DNA of 64,000 nt from SAR202 cluster bacterium (GTDB taxonomy: Bacteria > Chloroflexota > Dehalococcoidia > Lucifugimonadales > UBA2962): assembly GCA_022447925.1 (NCBI GenBank), contig JAKUTS010000007.1, forward strand, positions 13,023-77,022, in the 5' to 3' direction. The notes under the pieces were generated by a model. It was not told the origin of the DNA. It ran no database searches and saw only the letters and a list, made by a program, of their open reading frames with translations. Below, piece by piece: positions 25,402 to 34,256 of the stretch. A program made the translations under genes and the position numbers. Within the stretch, counting starts at the first letter, position 1. The number at the start of each line of letters is the position of its first letter.

Positions 25402-26493
25402 ATGAATAGAATTAAGGGAGCTGTATTGTATGAATACAATCAGCCAGTTGTAGTAGAAGATATGGACTTAGGTGCCCCCCAAAATGGGGAGGTTTTGGTG
25501 AAGATGATGGCTAGCGGAGTGTGCCATTCTGACTGGCATGTAGTAAAAGGGGAGTGGTCAAATATTCCAACACCTGTCATTCTTGGGCACGAAGGAGCGG
25601 GGGTCGTAGAAGAGATTGGACCGGGTGTTACAAAACTAAAACCGGGAGATCACGTTATACTCTCATGGATGCCGAGTTGTGGTTTATGCGAAGCATGCCA
25701 GATTGGACGACCAAATGTATGTTACAGGCCCCCTGCGAGTACTAGAACGGCGCGCACGACTTCAACGAATAAAGATATATCCTTTCTTTCAGGATTGGGT
25801 ACCATGTCTACTCATGCCATAGTAACTGAAGAAGCGGCGGTTTCGATTGATAAAACGATGCCATTTCCCCAGGCATCTCTAGTTGGATGTGGCGTTATGA
25901 CAGGCGTTGGAGCAGCTATAAACACAGCAAAAGTACATCCTGGATCTAGTGTTGCTGTATTTGGTGCAGGAGGTGTAGGTCTTAATGTGATACAAGGCGC
26001 AGCAATTGCCGGAGCAACAACTATTATCTCAGTAGATCTTTTAGATAATAAATTAGAATTAGCAAAACAATTTGGTGCGACTCACACCGTAAATTCTAAA
26101 GATACAGATCCTGTTGAAGCAATAAAAGATCTTACAGGGGGGCTAGGAGTTCATTACTCTTTCGAAGCAATTGGCTTAGTGCCGGAACCATTCGTTCAAT
26201 CAATACATGCAGTTAGAAACAGAGGTTTAGCGGTATGGGTCGGCCACGCTCCTCTTGAAACTCCCGTCACAATCGATGCAAGAGATATTATGTGGGAGAA
26301 AAAAGTTATTGGATCAATGTACGGCAGTGCGCGTCCACACATCGATTTTGGACGGCTAATATCGCTGTATCAGTCCGGTCAATTGAAGTTGGATGAATTA
26401 ATTACTCGTAGTTTCAATATTGATGATGTGAATACAGCCTTCCAAGTTCTTGGTGAAGGTAAAGTTGCAAGAAGCGTTCTAACTTTCGATTGA
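25402..26493 (+). CDS. Zinc-dependent alcohol dehydrogenase (MDR, class III-like)
   Basis: Medium-chain dehydrogenase of 363 residues. Catalytic zinc ligands are Cys in GVCHSDWH, His in GHEGAGVV and a later Cys in VGCGVMTG. The structural-zinc lobe reads CGLCEACQIGRPNVC, so four Cys are present. The NAD motif GAGGVGLNVIQGA is near residue 195. It resembles formaldehyde/long-chain alcohol dehydrogenases but the substrate is open. The start has a good GGGAG upstream. It is followed 40 bases later by a flavin oxidoreductase. Confidence 0.93.
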   Translation: MNRIKGAVLYEYNQPVVVEDMDLGAPQNGEVLVKMMASGVCHSDWHVVKGEWSNIPTPVILGHEGAGVVEEIGPGVTKLKPGDHVILSWMPSCGLCEACQIGRPNVCYRPPASTRTARTTSTNKDISFLSGLGTMSTHAIVTEEAAVSIDKTMPFPQASLVGCGVMTGVGAAINTAKVHPGSSVAVFGAGGVGLNVIQGAAIAGATTIISVDLLDNKLELAKQFGATHTVNSKDTDPVEAIKDLTGGLGVHYSFEAIGLVPEPFVQSIHAVRNRGLAVWVGHAPLETPVTIDARDIMWEKKVIGSMYGSARPHIDFGRLISLYQSGQLKLDELITRSFNIDDVNTAFQVLGEGKVARSVLTFD

Positions 26494-26533
26494 TAGAAAA
26501 CAAAATTAATCTTAACAATATCGGTGGAATATA

Positions 26534-27568
26534 GTGAAATTTGGTAACTGGATTTTCCCTATCAGCCTAGCTGAGGATTATGACGGCAAATTAATACATG
26601 AGGTTTTATGTGAAATAAAATTGTGTGAAGAGAATGGTTTTCACTCAGTTTGGTTGAACGAGCACCATTTTGATGGAACATCAGCCTTTGCAGATCCTGT
26701 AACTTTTTCCGCAGCGGTTGCCATGTGCACAAAAAATATAAAGATTGGTTTTGCTGTCCTTGAAATAGCATTACACAATCCAGTTAGACTTGCAGCACAG
26801 TGTTCTCTTATAGATCATCTTACTAAAGGTAGGTTGATTGTCGGACTGGGAAGAGGCTCTATCGCAAATCACTATGAGTATGATGGATTTGATGTGTCTA
26901 TGGATATGGGTGCTGGAGCTTTGGAGGAGGCAGAAGAATTATTAATAAAGTGTTGGACAGAAAAAGACGTAACTCATTCAGGAAAGTATTGGAACACCAA
27001 GTTTCCTGCAATACGTCCGGTCACATATTCAGTACCCCATCCTCCGATAATGCGATCTGCTATCAGCGAACGCAGTATAAGTAATTTAGCGAGTTTGTGT
27101 CGTCCTTTTCTTACTGCGGGAGGCAAACCAGCAGACATAATTAGAAAACTGACCTTGTATAAAGAACATGCTACAAAGTCTGGCTATACCGATTCAGAGA
27201 TTCAGTCAGCCGTAAACGATATATGGTTTACCTCAGATATATTAGTAGCTGACTCTACCAACGAAGCTGAGAAAATAGCTAGAGAACATTTAGAAATAGA
27301 ACAGAAATTTATTAGCGACGCAAGAATAAAATTGAATTCATCTGAATGGGTTAATTCAAAAGAAGGACAGGGTCATCTTAAACACGAAACACTTGAGGAT
27401 GGGTTTATTTTTGGATCAGTTGGTAAAGTTAAGGATCAAATTAATGACCTTCGCCAGGCAGGTGTAAATAATCTAATGTTAAAGGTGAATACAGGGCAAA
27501 TGGATTATCGAGTTGTTGAAAAAACAATTCGACTATTGGGTGATGAGGTCATACCGTTTTTCACCTGA
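26534..27568 (+). CDS. Luciferase-like (LLM class) flavin-dependent oxidoreductase
   Basis: FMN- or F420-dependent oxidoreductase of 344 residues in the bacterial luciferase superfamily. The N-terminal strand-helix reads HSVWLNEHHF, a near-standard EHHF active-site motif. IGFAVLEIALHNPVRLA and LIVGLGRGS follow. The late RSAISERSI and FIFGSVGKVKDQI segments complete the TIM-barrel pattern. It starts with GTG after GGTGGA. Such enzymes attack recalcitrant organics by oxygen insertion. It is probably co-transcribed with the alcohol dehydrogenase, which could oxidise its product. Confidence 0.9.
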   Translation: MKFGNWIFPISLAEDYDGKLIHEVLCEIKLCEENGFHSVWLNEHHFDGTSAFADPVTFSAAVAMCTKNIKIGFAVLEIALHNPVRLAAQCSLIDHLTKGRLIVGLGRGSIANHYEYDGFDVSMDMGAGALEEAEELLIKCWTEKDVTHSGKYWNTKFPAIRPVTYSVPHPPIMRSAISERSISNLASLCRPFLTAGGKPADIIRKLTLYKEHATKSGYTDSEIQSAVNDIWFTSDILVADSTNEAEKIAREHLEIEQKFISDARIKLNSSEWVNSKEGQGHLKHETLEDGFIFGSVGKVKDQINDLRQAGVNNLMLKVNTGQMDYRVVEKTIRLLGDEVIPFFT

Positions 27569-27582
27569 AATAAAAATCAATT

Positions 27583-27924
27583 TTAAAAATCCACATAAAA
27601 ACCTAGGCGCTTTCCTCCTATCAGGTGCAAGTGACCATGTTCTTGGGTTTGTAGCCCGTCATTTCCAAAATTGGATAATAATCGATATCCATTTGGACAC
27701 ATCTCTCTACCTATGTCTACCGCCAATGCCGAAATTTTATTGAAAAGTTTTTTGTCCTGCCACAACTGGCTTTGAGATATGTGTGCTTTAGGCACGAACA
27801 AAATCATAACGGGTGCCCAATCTAGTACATTATCAAACACAGATATTTCGGTGTCTTGATAATGGATTTTACCAGGAGAACGCCCATGCGCTACTTCGCA
27901 AAGTATGCAAATTGTGTCTTTCAT
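27583..27924 (-). CDS. HIT-family nucleotide-binding protein
   Basis: A 113-residue histidine-triad hydrolase or transferase. The triad is EHGHLHLIGG near the C-terminus, and an N-terminal Cys pair CILCEVAHG resembles the zinc site of HinT-type proteins. NFGNDGLQTQEHGH is the usual approach to the triad. It likely acts on AMP-N-linked metabolites. It converges with the flavin oxidoreductase 14 bases away. Confidence 0.88.
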   Translation of the reverse strand: MKDTICILCEVAHGRSPGKIHYQDTEISVFDNVLDWAPVMILFVPKAHISQSQLWQDKKLFNKISALAVDIGREMCPNGYRLLSNFGNDGLQTQEHGHLHLIGGKRLGFYVDF

Positions 27925-27999
27925 ATGATGGGTTAATTTATTAAGTTAAGTTTTTAATTTGATCAAACTTCAACTATATGAAGTGTTTTATTGTTGACT

Positions 28000-29337
28000 T
28001 TATCGGCGCCGAAAGTCTTTTGATACTATGGTTAGGACATATCCAACTGCCTTGTCGGCTGCCCGAGAACGTATTGGTCCGAGTTCTCCAGTAAAGTCAT
28101 CTAGTGTTGTTATTATGGTGGGCAACTTCAGATTATGTCTATGAACTAACAATTGATATAATTTCTCTTCTGCCCAAGGGCCTCCTCTTTCTTGACCAAG
28201 GTCATCAAGAATTAGGACGCCAGCATTTCTGATTCTTTCGAAAATCTCATCATATCTAATTGCACTATTTGGTGTGTAGCTACTTCTTAGGTAATCTAGT
28301 AGGTCAGGAACGAAAGCAAAGAAAACATCATCACCTTCCCTAATCCGTTGACTGCCAATGGCAACTGCTAGATGAGTTTTACCAACTCCGGTGGAACCGG
28401 ATAAGGTCAGCCATCCATCAGGATATGAAGCATATGTTTTACTTACTTCCAATGCTAGTTTCAAGCTTGCTTTTTCTTTGGAATTTATACCTGTAGTGGT
28501 TGTTTTATATGAATCTAGAGTCATCCGGTCTTGCAGGTCTTTAGGGATGCTACCTAAACCAAATCCAATATCTGAAGGCTTTAACCTAATAATTTTTGAG
28601 AGGTGCTCAGTTTTTAATCTAGATCGAATGTAAGAATCCAATGAACTAAGTTCTTGTGAAGTTGCTATAACTGTTGGCAATTCTGCATTAAATCTATGAT
28701 TGAGTATTTGCTGCAATTTCTCTAATGCCCAAGGAGTAGGGTATGCGCTACCTAAGTCATCGAGAATCAGCAAGGGAGTATTTCGAACCCGATCGAACAG
28801 CTCACTGTAAGAATATGGTGTGTCAGGTGCGAAGCTACTTCTTAAGTGATCCATCAAATCTGGTACATCTATATAAATTGCAATATGCCCGTTCTGTATG
28901 CATTGGTTTGCAATTGCAGCAGATAAATGGGTTTTTCCGGAACCATGTGGACCAACTAATACTAACCAGCCACGCGGAGACATTGTGTATTCTACAGCTG
29001 CATCTTTCGCAGTTTTAATCAGCGATTGTATATCTGGGACACTAGAAAATTCAGGGACAAAAGATTCGAAATCAAACCTTACTAAATAACCTAAATTACT
29101 GTACCGAATTAATTGAGAATTGTTCTGTTCAAGTAAATTATCTTGCTGGCATGAGCAAATTACAAATCTACCGAAGTCTGGGTGGTCAATTGCAACATCT
29201 TCTGTAAACCAACCTAGATCACTACATCGATCGCAATCGATTTCAACATCATCTTCCTTTTGAGGCTGGATCTCTGATTTAGTATCTTTTGCTGGTGCTT
29301 TGTCCAATTTCTTTAATATGTCGCCGATTTCGTCCAC
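28000..29337 (-). CDS. Tandem DnaC/IstB-type AAA+ helicase-loader protein (two ATPase modules)
   Basis: A DnaC-type AAA+ ATPase of 445 residues with the ATPase module duplicated in one chain. Residues 35-63 contain a Cys cluster (CDRC ... CSC) that could bind zinc. Module 1 has Walker A VGPHGSGKTH (about 128-137) and Walker B LLILDDLGS. Module 2 has Walker A GSTGVGKTH (about 314-322) and Walker B VLILDDLGQE. Both end in an Arg-containing IRSR motif. The two modules share long matching runs (VPDLxDxLRSS, LILDDLG). The likely start is GTG 29337, four bases after AGGAGG; an ATG at 29376 lacks such a site. It overlaps the dnaD-like gene by 59 bases. Confidence 0.85.
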   Translation of the reverse strand: MDEIGDILKKLDKAPAKDTKSEIQPQKEDDVEIDCDRCSDLGWFTEDVAIDHPDFGRFVICSCQQDNLLEQNNSQLIRYSNLGYLVRFDFESFVPEFSSVPDIQSLIKTAKDAAVEYTMSPRGWLVLVGPHGSGKTHLSAAIANQCIQNGHIAIYIDVPDLMDHLRSSFAPDTPYSYSELFDRVRNTPLLILDDLGSAYPTPWALEKLQQILNHRFNAELPTVIATSQELSSLDSYIRSRLKTEHLSKIIRLKPSDIGFGLGSIPKDLQDRMTLDSYKTTTTGINSKEKASLKLALEVSKTYASYPDGWLTLSGSTGVGKTHLAVAIGSQRIREGDDVFFAFVPDLLDYLRSSYTPNSAIRYDEIFERIRNAGVLILDDLGQERGGPWAEEKLYQLLVHRHNLKLPTIITTLDDFTGELGPIRSRAADKAVGYVLTIVSKDFRRR

Positions 29338-29986
29338 TTTTCCTCCTGTCAGGGTTATTAGTCTGGGATCGCCCATTTACCTGCCAATTTTCTAGTATGC
29401 TTTCAATATACCGCCATGACCTAGCGTTATTCTTAACTGCCTCGCGAAAAGCCTCATTAATCCAATCATCAGGATAACGTTGCTGCGCGTATTTTAACTC
29501 TTCTGTTATTAGAGGGTTAAGTGTGCCAATATTATTTTCGTATAGACTAAAAATATTCTCGGTAGGATTGTTGTTTTCAATTACATCTAACTTACTGTCA
29601 TGGTCTTCATTGATTATGCGGTCAATATTAGATTTTGCATCGAAAGTGTTTAGTACTAGTATTCGAGCTTCTCGATCTGTTTTTAAATAAGCACGTCGTA
29701 TTAACCCATTGTTGATGCATTTATCTATCGAATCCTGAATTTTTTCCTTGGATCCGATTACTGTTTGCAGCACCTGGTCAGAAACTAACAAATTTTCCTC
29801 TACCCACTTAGGACTCCCTTTTCTTATATGAATTAAGTTAAGGAACCTCAAAATACACACAAGGTCATTGTAATCCCGGATTTGTTCTAGCATTGGGCCG
29901 AGTAAAGGACTGGGAACTGGAGTAAAATGCACTCCTTTAGGAAACCCTGCCCCGTAATTTTTACTATGCATAGACTCTGCTTTCAT
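29279..29986 (-). CDS. DnaD-like replication initiation protein
   Basis: A 235-residue protein. The N-terminal half (residues 25-115) looks like a winged-helix region. The segment at about 143-198 matches the DnaD/DnaB2 domain: IFSLYENNIGTLNPLI, then the helix DDWINEAFREAVKNNAR and the terminal YIESILENW. The tail is basic (KSGRNRRHIKEIG). In Firmicutes DnaD helps load the replicative helicase. Here it lies between dnaB and the DnaC-type loader on the same strand, which supports that role. The start is an ATG; nearby MHSKN is an alternative. Confidence 0.8.
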   Translation of the reverse strand: MKAESMHSKNYGAGFPKGVHFTPVPSPLLGPMLEQIRDYNDLVCILRFLNLIHIRKGSPKWVEENLLVSDQVLQTVIGSKEKIQDSIDKCINNGLIRRAYLKTDREARILVLNTFDAKSNIDRIINEDHDSKLDVIENNNPTENIFSLYENNIGTLNPLITEELKYAQQRYPDDWINEAFREAVKNNARSWRYIESILENWQVNGRSQTNNPDRRKSGRNRRHIKEIGQSTSKRY

Positions 29987-30019
29987 TTGTGCTGTCAGAT
30001 AAAGTAATCTGGTATCTTT

Positions 30020-31396
30020 CTATACCAATTCTCTAGATCTGGATCTTCTTTCTAAACTCTCAAATTTAACTAATTCTTTGCGGAAGTACAGTGGTACAGC
30101 ACCTGTAGGACCGTTTCTATGTTTTGCCACAATTATTTCTGCAATGTTTTCAGGATATGGTCTTGAGGGCTCTTTTCGCTCCCAGTCCTCTTTAGTTGTA
30201 TAGTGATCTTCTCTATAAATAAAAGCTACCACATCTGCATCCTGTTCAATGCTTCCACTTTCACGTAGGTCTGACAGTATTGGTCTATGTGAAGGACGAT
30301 GCTCCGGCGCACGGCTTAACTGAGATAGAGCCAAAACTGGCACATTTAGATCTCTAGCTAATGCCTTTAATGATCTCGATATGTCGCCCAATTCTGTTGT
30401 TCGATTGTCAGATCTGCGGTTTGAATCGCCCATTAATTGCATGTAGTCCACTATGACTAAATCTAATCCTCTTTCAGCTTGTAGACGTCTGGCTTTACCT
30501 CGAATTTCGACTGTACCCTGTATAGGCGTATCGTCCATGTATATTGGTAGTTCAGATAGGACTCCAATGCCGTCTAGCACACGCCTTTCCTCAGATTCGC
30601 TTAAAACACCCAAACGTAGCCTGTGGCTATCGACACCGGCTTCTGCCGAAAGTAATCTGTTTCCAATTTGCTCAGCACTCATTTCCAGGCTAAATATACC
30701 TGTTCGTATTTGTTTTTCAGCAGCATTCCTCGCAATGTTAAAAGCCAGACTGCTTTTGCCTAAACTAGGCCGAGCGGCTAAAACTATCAAGTCAGATCTT
30801 GCAAGGCCATTACCGAGTATTTTATCCAGGTCAGGGAAACCTGTTTGTATTGGAGTAAGGTTTGCATCATCAAAATCGATGCTTGCGGTTTGTTCCATGT
30901 ATTCGTCAAGAATAGTACGAATATGCTGGAAATCACCTGTTGCTCTATTAGTTCGAATCCCGTAAAGCAACGTTTCAGCATCTCGTAGTGAAACATCACT
31001 ATCAGAAGATCCTTCATATCCAATAGTGGCTATATCGCCGGCAACAGAGATTAATTGACGCATTACTGCAGATGTTTGTACTATCCTTGCATAATGTTCT
31101 ATATGAACTGAAGTGGGAACTGTTCTTACTATTTGCCCAAGATAATTAGAGCCTCCTACATCGTCTAGCAATTCTTTCAGCGATAATTCATGAGCTACTG
31201 TCACCTGGTTTATTGCCTCTCCTCTGTCAAAAAGAGTCATGAAGGATTCATAACATGACCGGGTCCTGGATAAGTAGAAATCATCTGGTCTTAGAAAAGA
31301 GGATATTTGGGTTAGAGCAGTCGGATCAATAAGGACAGCTCCTATTACAGCTTCCTCGGCATCCGCGTCATGTGGCAGCAATCTCTCCGCGTACAA
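30020..31396 (-). CDS. dnaB: Replicative DNA helicase DnaB
   Basis: Hexameric helicase at the replication fork, 458 residues. The N-terminal primase-interacting domain begins MYAERLLPHDADAEEAVIGA. The C-terminal RecA-like ATPase has Walker A ARPSLGKSSLA near residue 210, Walker B LVIVDYMQLM near 315 and the arginine finger region SDLRESGSIEQDADV. The TTG at 31396 is the likely start, with TGAGGA upstream next to the rplI stop. Order rplI-dnaB is common in bacteria. The next two genes encode its presumed loaders. Confidence 0.96.
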   Translation of the reverse strand: MYAERLLPHDADAEEAVIGAVLIDPTALTQISSFLRPDDFYLSRTRSCYESFMTLFDRGEAINQVTVAHELSLKELLDDVGGSNYLGQIVRTVPTSVHIEHYARIVQTSAVMRQLISVAGDIATIGYEGSSDSDVSLRDAETLLYGIRTNRATGDFQHIRTILDEYMEQTASIDFDDANLTPIQTGFPDLDKILGNGLARSDLIVLAARPSLGKSSLAFNIARNAAEKQIRTGIFSLEMSAEQIGNRLLSAEAGVDSHRLRLGVLSESEERRVLDGIGVLSELPIYMDDTPIQGTVEIRGKARRLQAERGLDLVIVDYMQLMGDSNRRSDNRTTELGDISRSLKALARDLNVPVLALSQLSRAPEHRPSHRPILSDLRESGSIEQDADVVAFIYREDHYTTKEDWERKEPSRPYPENIAEIIVAKHRNGPTGAVPLYFRKELVKFESLERRSRSRELV

Positions 31397-31411
31397 TTCT
31401 AAAAACTATCC

Positions 31412-32095
31412 TCAGGATTTTTTCTCGTCCACTTTACCGTCAGTGTCCGAGTCTAATTCAGCTTCTACTATATCTGCATCTTCTGTTTCAGTCTGTTCTT
31501 CTGAACCTGATTCGTCATTTGACTTGTCTGGTTCATTTGAAGATTCTGTATTAATTGTATCTGTATCATTATCATCTTCAACTAACTCAGTTTCATCGGG
31601 GTTGGAATCCTGATCAGCTAATTGTTGTATAAAAGTTTCTGGGTCTGTATCGGTAGGATGTACTAATAGTTCCACTTCCACATCTACTTCTTGATGTAAT
31701 CGTATTTTAGCCGTAAATAAACCGACGTTTCTTATTGAGTCAGAAATCGCGATAATTCTTCTGTCTATAGTAGTTTCGAGCAGCTCCGAAAGTTTTGCCG
31801 CTACAATTGCATTAGTTACTGAACCATAAAGACGGCCACCAGGCCCCGACCTCATTTCCAGGTCCAGCCTTATTCCTGTTAACTTGTCTCCAAGCAATGT
31901 CATGTCATTCAACTTTTTGATTCTATCTTTTTCAGCTTGATTGCTAAGCTTATCCAACCTTTGAAGAGAATCATGAGTTGCAATTACAGCAAGGTTTTTA
32001 GGTATTAAATAATTTCTAGCAAACCCAGGCTTGACATCTTTAACCTCTCCTCCGTTAGCTACGCCTTCTACGTCTTCAAGAAAAACCACTTTCAT
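31412..32095 (-). CDS. rplI: Ribosomal protein bL9 with long acidic C-terminal extension
   Basis: Structural protein of the 50S subunit. The N-terminal domain is standard (MKVVFLEDVEGVANGGEVKD, then GFARNYLIPKNLA), followed by the central helix and the C-terminal domain with GRLYGSVTNA. L9 is normally about 150 residues. Here about 75 extra residues follow, rich in Asp, Glu, Ser and Thr and ending in EKKS. This tail has low complexity and no recognised domain. It leads the rplI-dnaB-dnaD-dnaC operon. Confidence 0.94.
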   Translation of the reverse strand: MKVVFLEDVEGVANGGEVKDVKPGFARNYLIPKNLAVIATHDSLQRLDKLSNQAEKDRIKKLNDMTLLGDKLTGIRLDLEMRSGPGGRLYGSVTNAIVAAKLSELLETTIDRRIIAISDSIRNVGLFTAKIRLHQEVDVEVELLVHPTDTDPETFIQQLADQDSNPDETELVEDDNDTDTINTESSNEPDKSNDESGSEEQTETEDADIVEAELDSDTDGKVDEKKS

Positions 32096-32315
32096 TTGTA
32101 AATCCTATATGTACATCTTGACTCATACGAAATATCAATCGCGATATACTAAATTTTTGTAAATTAAGAATTCAGTACATTAAGTCTGCAAAAATAATGC
32201 CTGATAATGTTACAACTATACTGTGATATCAGTCGCTAACACAAGCTTTCGATATGGAAGCAGGCGTTAATAAAAACAATTCAACATATTCGTCTGATAC
32301 CGGCCCCATACCTCG

Positions 32316-32345
32316 TTGACAGCTAGTTATAGCTAATACTAGACT
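32316..32345 (+). promoter_or_regulatory. Putative promoter of the rpsP operon
   Basis: A perfect TTGACA at 32316-32321 is followed after 18 bases by TAGACT at 32340-32345 (4 of 6). This would start transcription about 35 bases before the rpsP start codon. The rest of the 290-base divergent region shows no ORF or clear structure. Confidence 0.45.
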
Positions 32346-32385
32346 AAATTATAGGTTACAAACAGAGATTTGTATTGGAGATTTT

Positions 32386-32643
32386 GTGCTTAAGATTCGA
32401 CTTAGAAGAGTAGGGGGCAAAAAACAGCCTTCTTACAGAATAGTTTTAGCTGATTCGCGAGAAGCTCGTGATGGTGCGTTCATTGAACAATTGGGATTAT
32501 ATGATCCTAAAACGGATCCTCCTACAATAGTTATCGACACGATAAAGACACAGGAGTGGATATCTAAAGGTGCGCAAGCCACTGACTCTGTGTCTAGAAT
32601 TTTAAACACTCATGAAAATCAGTCCAAACAAAAAGACGTATAA
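32386..32643 (+). CDS. rpsP: Ribosomal protein bS16
   Basis: Small-subunit protein of 85 residues. It has the family N-terminus LKIRLRRVGGKKQPSYRIVLADSR and the segment GLYDPKTDP. The start codon is GTG after TTGGAGA. It leads the group rpsP-khpA-rimM. The usual downstream trmD and rplS genes are not in this cluster. Confidence 0.97.
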   Translation: MLKIRLRRVGGKKQPSYRIVLADSREARDGAFIEQLGLYDPKTDPPTIVIDTIKTQEWISKGAQATDSVSRILNTHENQSKQKDV

Positions 32644-32664
32644 GGTTCTTATAGGGGGATAAAA

Positions 32665-32898
32665 ATGAAGGAATTGTTGGAATTCATTGTCAGATCAATT
32701 GCTTCTAATCCTGATGAGGTGAAAGTTACTGAGAGCAGAGAAGATAACGGTAATAAAGTTTTACTTCAGCTTGAGGTTTCACCTAATGACAAGGGTAAAG
32801 TGATCGGTCGTCAAGGTCGTGTGGCTCAGTCAATAAGGACTTTATTAAGAGTCGCATCAATCAAAAATGGCACTAGGGCTGTTCTAGAAATACTCTAG
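32665..32898 (+). CDS. khpA: KH-domain RNA-binding protein (KhpA/YlqC type)
   Basis: A 77-residue single KH-domain protein. The KH loop GKVIGRQGRVAQSI is visible near residues 47-60. The family assists RNA handling and is commonly encoded between rpsP and rimM, as here. It lies 21 bases after rpsP with AGGGGG upstream of the start. Confidence 0.93.
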   Translation: MKELLEFIVRSIASNPDEVKVTESREDNGNKVLLQLEVSPNDKGKVIGRQGRVAQSIRTLLRVASIKNGTRAVLEIL

Positions 32899-32936
32899 GA
32901 TAGAACTGCAGCTTTAGCAATTAGTTGTAGATTTCA

Positions 32937-33467
32937 GTGGTCGGCTCACAAAAACCTGACTCATCAAACCAAGAAGTAGTTGTAGGCCGCGTTGTGGGCA
33001 CTTGGGGCATTAACGGCCATGTTAAAGTCAAAAGATTCGGTAGCTCAAACGGTGTATTCACACCAGGTTCAGTCCTAACTCACACTGATGGTGATTTAAT
33101 CGTTATTTATGTCCGGGCAAAAACTTCACAAAACAATGATATGTTGGTTGTTAAGTTTAAATCAATTGACAACGTATCTATGGCGTCAGCACTAACCGGC
33201 ATAGAATTAAAAACATCGTCATCTATATTGGAAGATTTACCAGATTGGAACTATTATCATTATGAGCTAATAGGCTTAAAAGTATTATCCAATAATGGGG
33301 AACATATTGGGACACTAGACAAAATCATCGAGACTGGAGCAAACGATGTATATGTCGTTACTTCTAGTGATGGCGATGAATTACTATTTCCCGCAATACG
33401 GGATGTGATAAAAGAGGTGAATATAGAAACTCAGGTTTTGATAGTAGAACCACAAGATATAATTTAA
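32937..33467 (+). CDS. rimM: Ribosome maturation factor RimM
   Basis: Assists 30S assembly by binding uS19. The 176-residue protein has the N-terminal motif VVVGRVVGTWGINGHVKVK and the PRC-barrel C-terminal domain (YYHYELIGLKVLS, then ELLFPAIRDVIKEV). The start is GTG without a clear ribosome binding site. It ends just before a perfect palindrome. Confidence 0.94.
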   Translation: MVGSQKPDSSNQEVVVGRVVGTWGINGHVKVKRFGSSNGVFTPGSVLTHTDGDLIVIYVRAKTSQNNDMLVVKFKSIDNVSMASALTGIELKTSSSILEDLPDWNYYHYELIGLKVLSNNGEHIGTLDKIIETGANDVYVVTSSDGDELLFPAIRDVIKEVNIETQVLIVEPQDII

Positions 33468-33485
33468 CAGTTATATATATAACTG
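33468..33485. repeat. Perfect 18-bp palindrome between rimM and yebC
   Basis: CAGTTATATATATAACTG reads the same on both strands and overlaps the end of rimM's stop region. It could form a weak hairpin or bind a dimeric regulator. Its AT-rich centre makes chance quite possible. Confidence 0.6.
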
Positions 33486-33497
33486 GGAAGGAAATAA

Positions 33498-34250
33498 ATG
33501 TCAGGTCACTCTAAATGGTCGACAATCAAGCATGCTAAAGCGGTTACAGATGCACGCCGTGGCAAGATGTTTACTAAGTTGTCTAAAGAAATTATTGTTG
33601 CCGCTCGGGCTGGGGGCGGCGATACGGAATCAAACTTTAAATTGCGAATGGCGGTTCAACACGCTAAAGACGCTAATATGCCTTCAGATACGATTGAACG
33701 TGCAATTCAAAGAGGTACAGGGCAGTTAACTGAAGGAGCTCAATTGACTGAGATGAGATACGAAGGCTATGGCCCAGGAGGAACAGCTATATTACTTGAA
33801 GCTTTAACTGATAATAGAAATCGTACTGCCTCTGATGTGCGTTCAACATTCTCCAAAGGCGGTGGCAGCTTAGCAGAAGTTGGCTCCGTTGCCTGGCAAT
33901 TTGAACAGAAAGCTTTGTTTATAGTTAAATGTGACTCAAGTATTTCTGAAGATATTGCTATGGTCGCTATTGACGCGGGAGCGGTTGATTTTGATATCGA
34001 TGATTCATTGATGGAAATATATTCTCCCGTGGAACAATTTGATTCTGTTAGGAAGGCGTTGAACACTCATGATACCGAGATAGCTTCATCCGCTGTATCA
34101 ATGATCCCTGTTAATACTGTTGAACTTGATTTGAAAAACGCTAAGCCTACATTGAGGCTATTAGAGAAATTGGAAGACCTAGACGATGTCCAAAGAGTTT
34201 ATTCGAATGGAAATTTTCCGCAGGAAGCAATAGATCAGTATGGTAATTAA
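33498..34250 (+). CDS. yebC: YebC/TACO1-family protein (translation or transcription factor)
   Basis: A 250-residue protein with the invariant start MSGHSKWSTIKHAKAVTDARRGKMF and the RAIQRGTG segment. The family aids translation through difficult peptide stretches and includes transcription regulators of ruvC-linked genes. It sits directly before ruvC and ruvA, the classic arrangement. The ribosome binding site is GGAAGGA. Confidence 0.95.
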   Translation: MSGHSKWSTIKHAKAVTDARRGKMFTKLSKEIIVAARAGGGDTESNFKLRMAVQHAKDANMPSDTIERAIQRGTGQLTEGAQLTEMRYEGYGPGGTAILLEALTDNRNRTASDVRSTFSKGGGSLAEVGSVAWQFEQKALFIVKCDSSISEDIAMVAIDAGAVDFDIDDSLMEIYSPVEQFDSVRKALNTHDTEIASSAVSMIPVNTVELDLKNAKPTLRLLEKLEDLDDVQRVYSNGNFPQEAIDQYGN

Positions 34251-34256
34251 TCTCTA

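Noticed and set aside
25191-25439. An 82-residue minus-strand hydrophobic frame before the alcohol dehydrogenase gene
   Set aside because: It runs into the start of the dehydrogenase, has no clear ribosome binding site and no recognisable family pattern.
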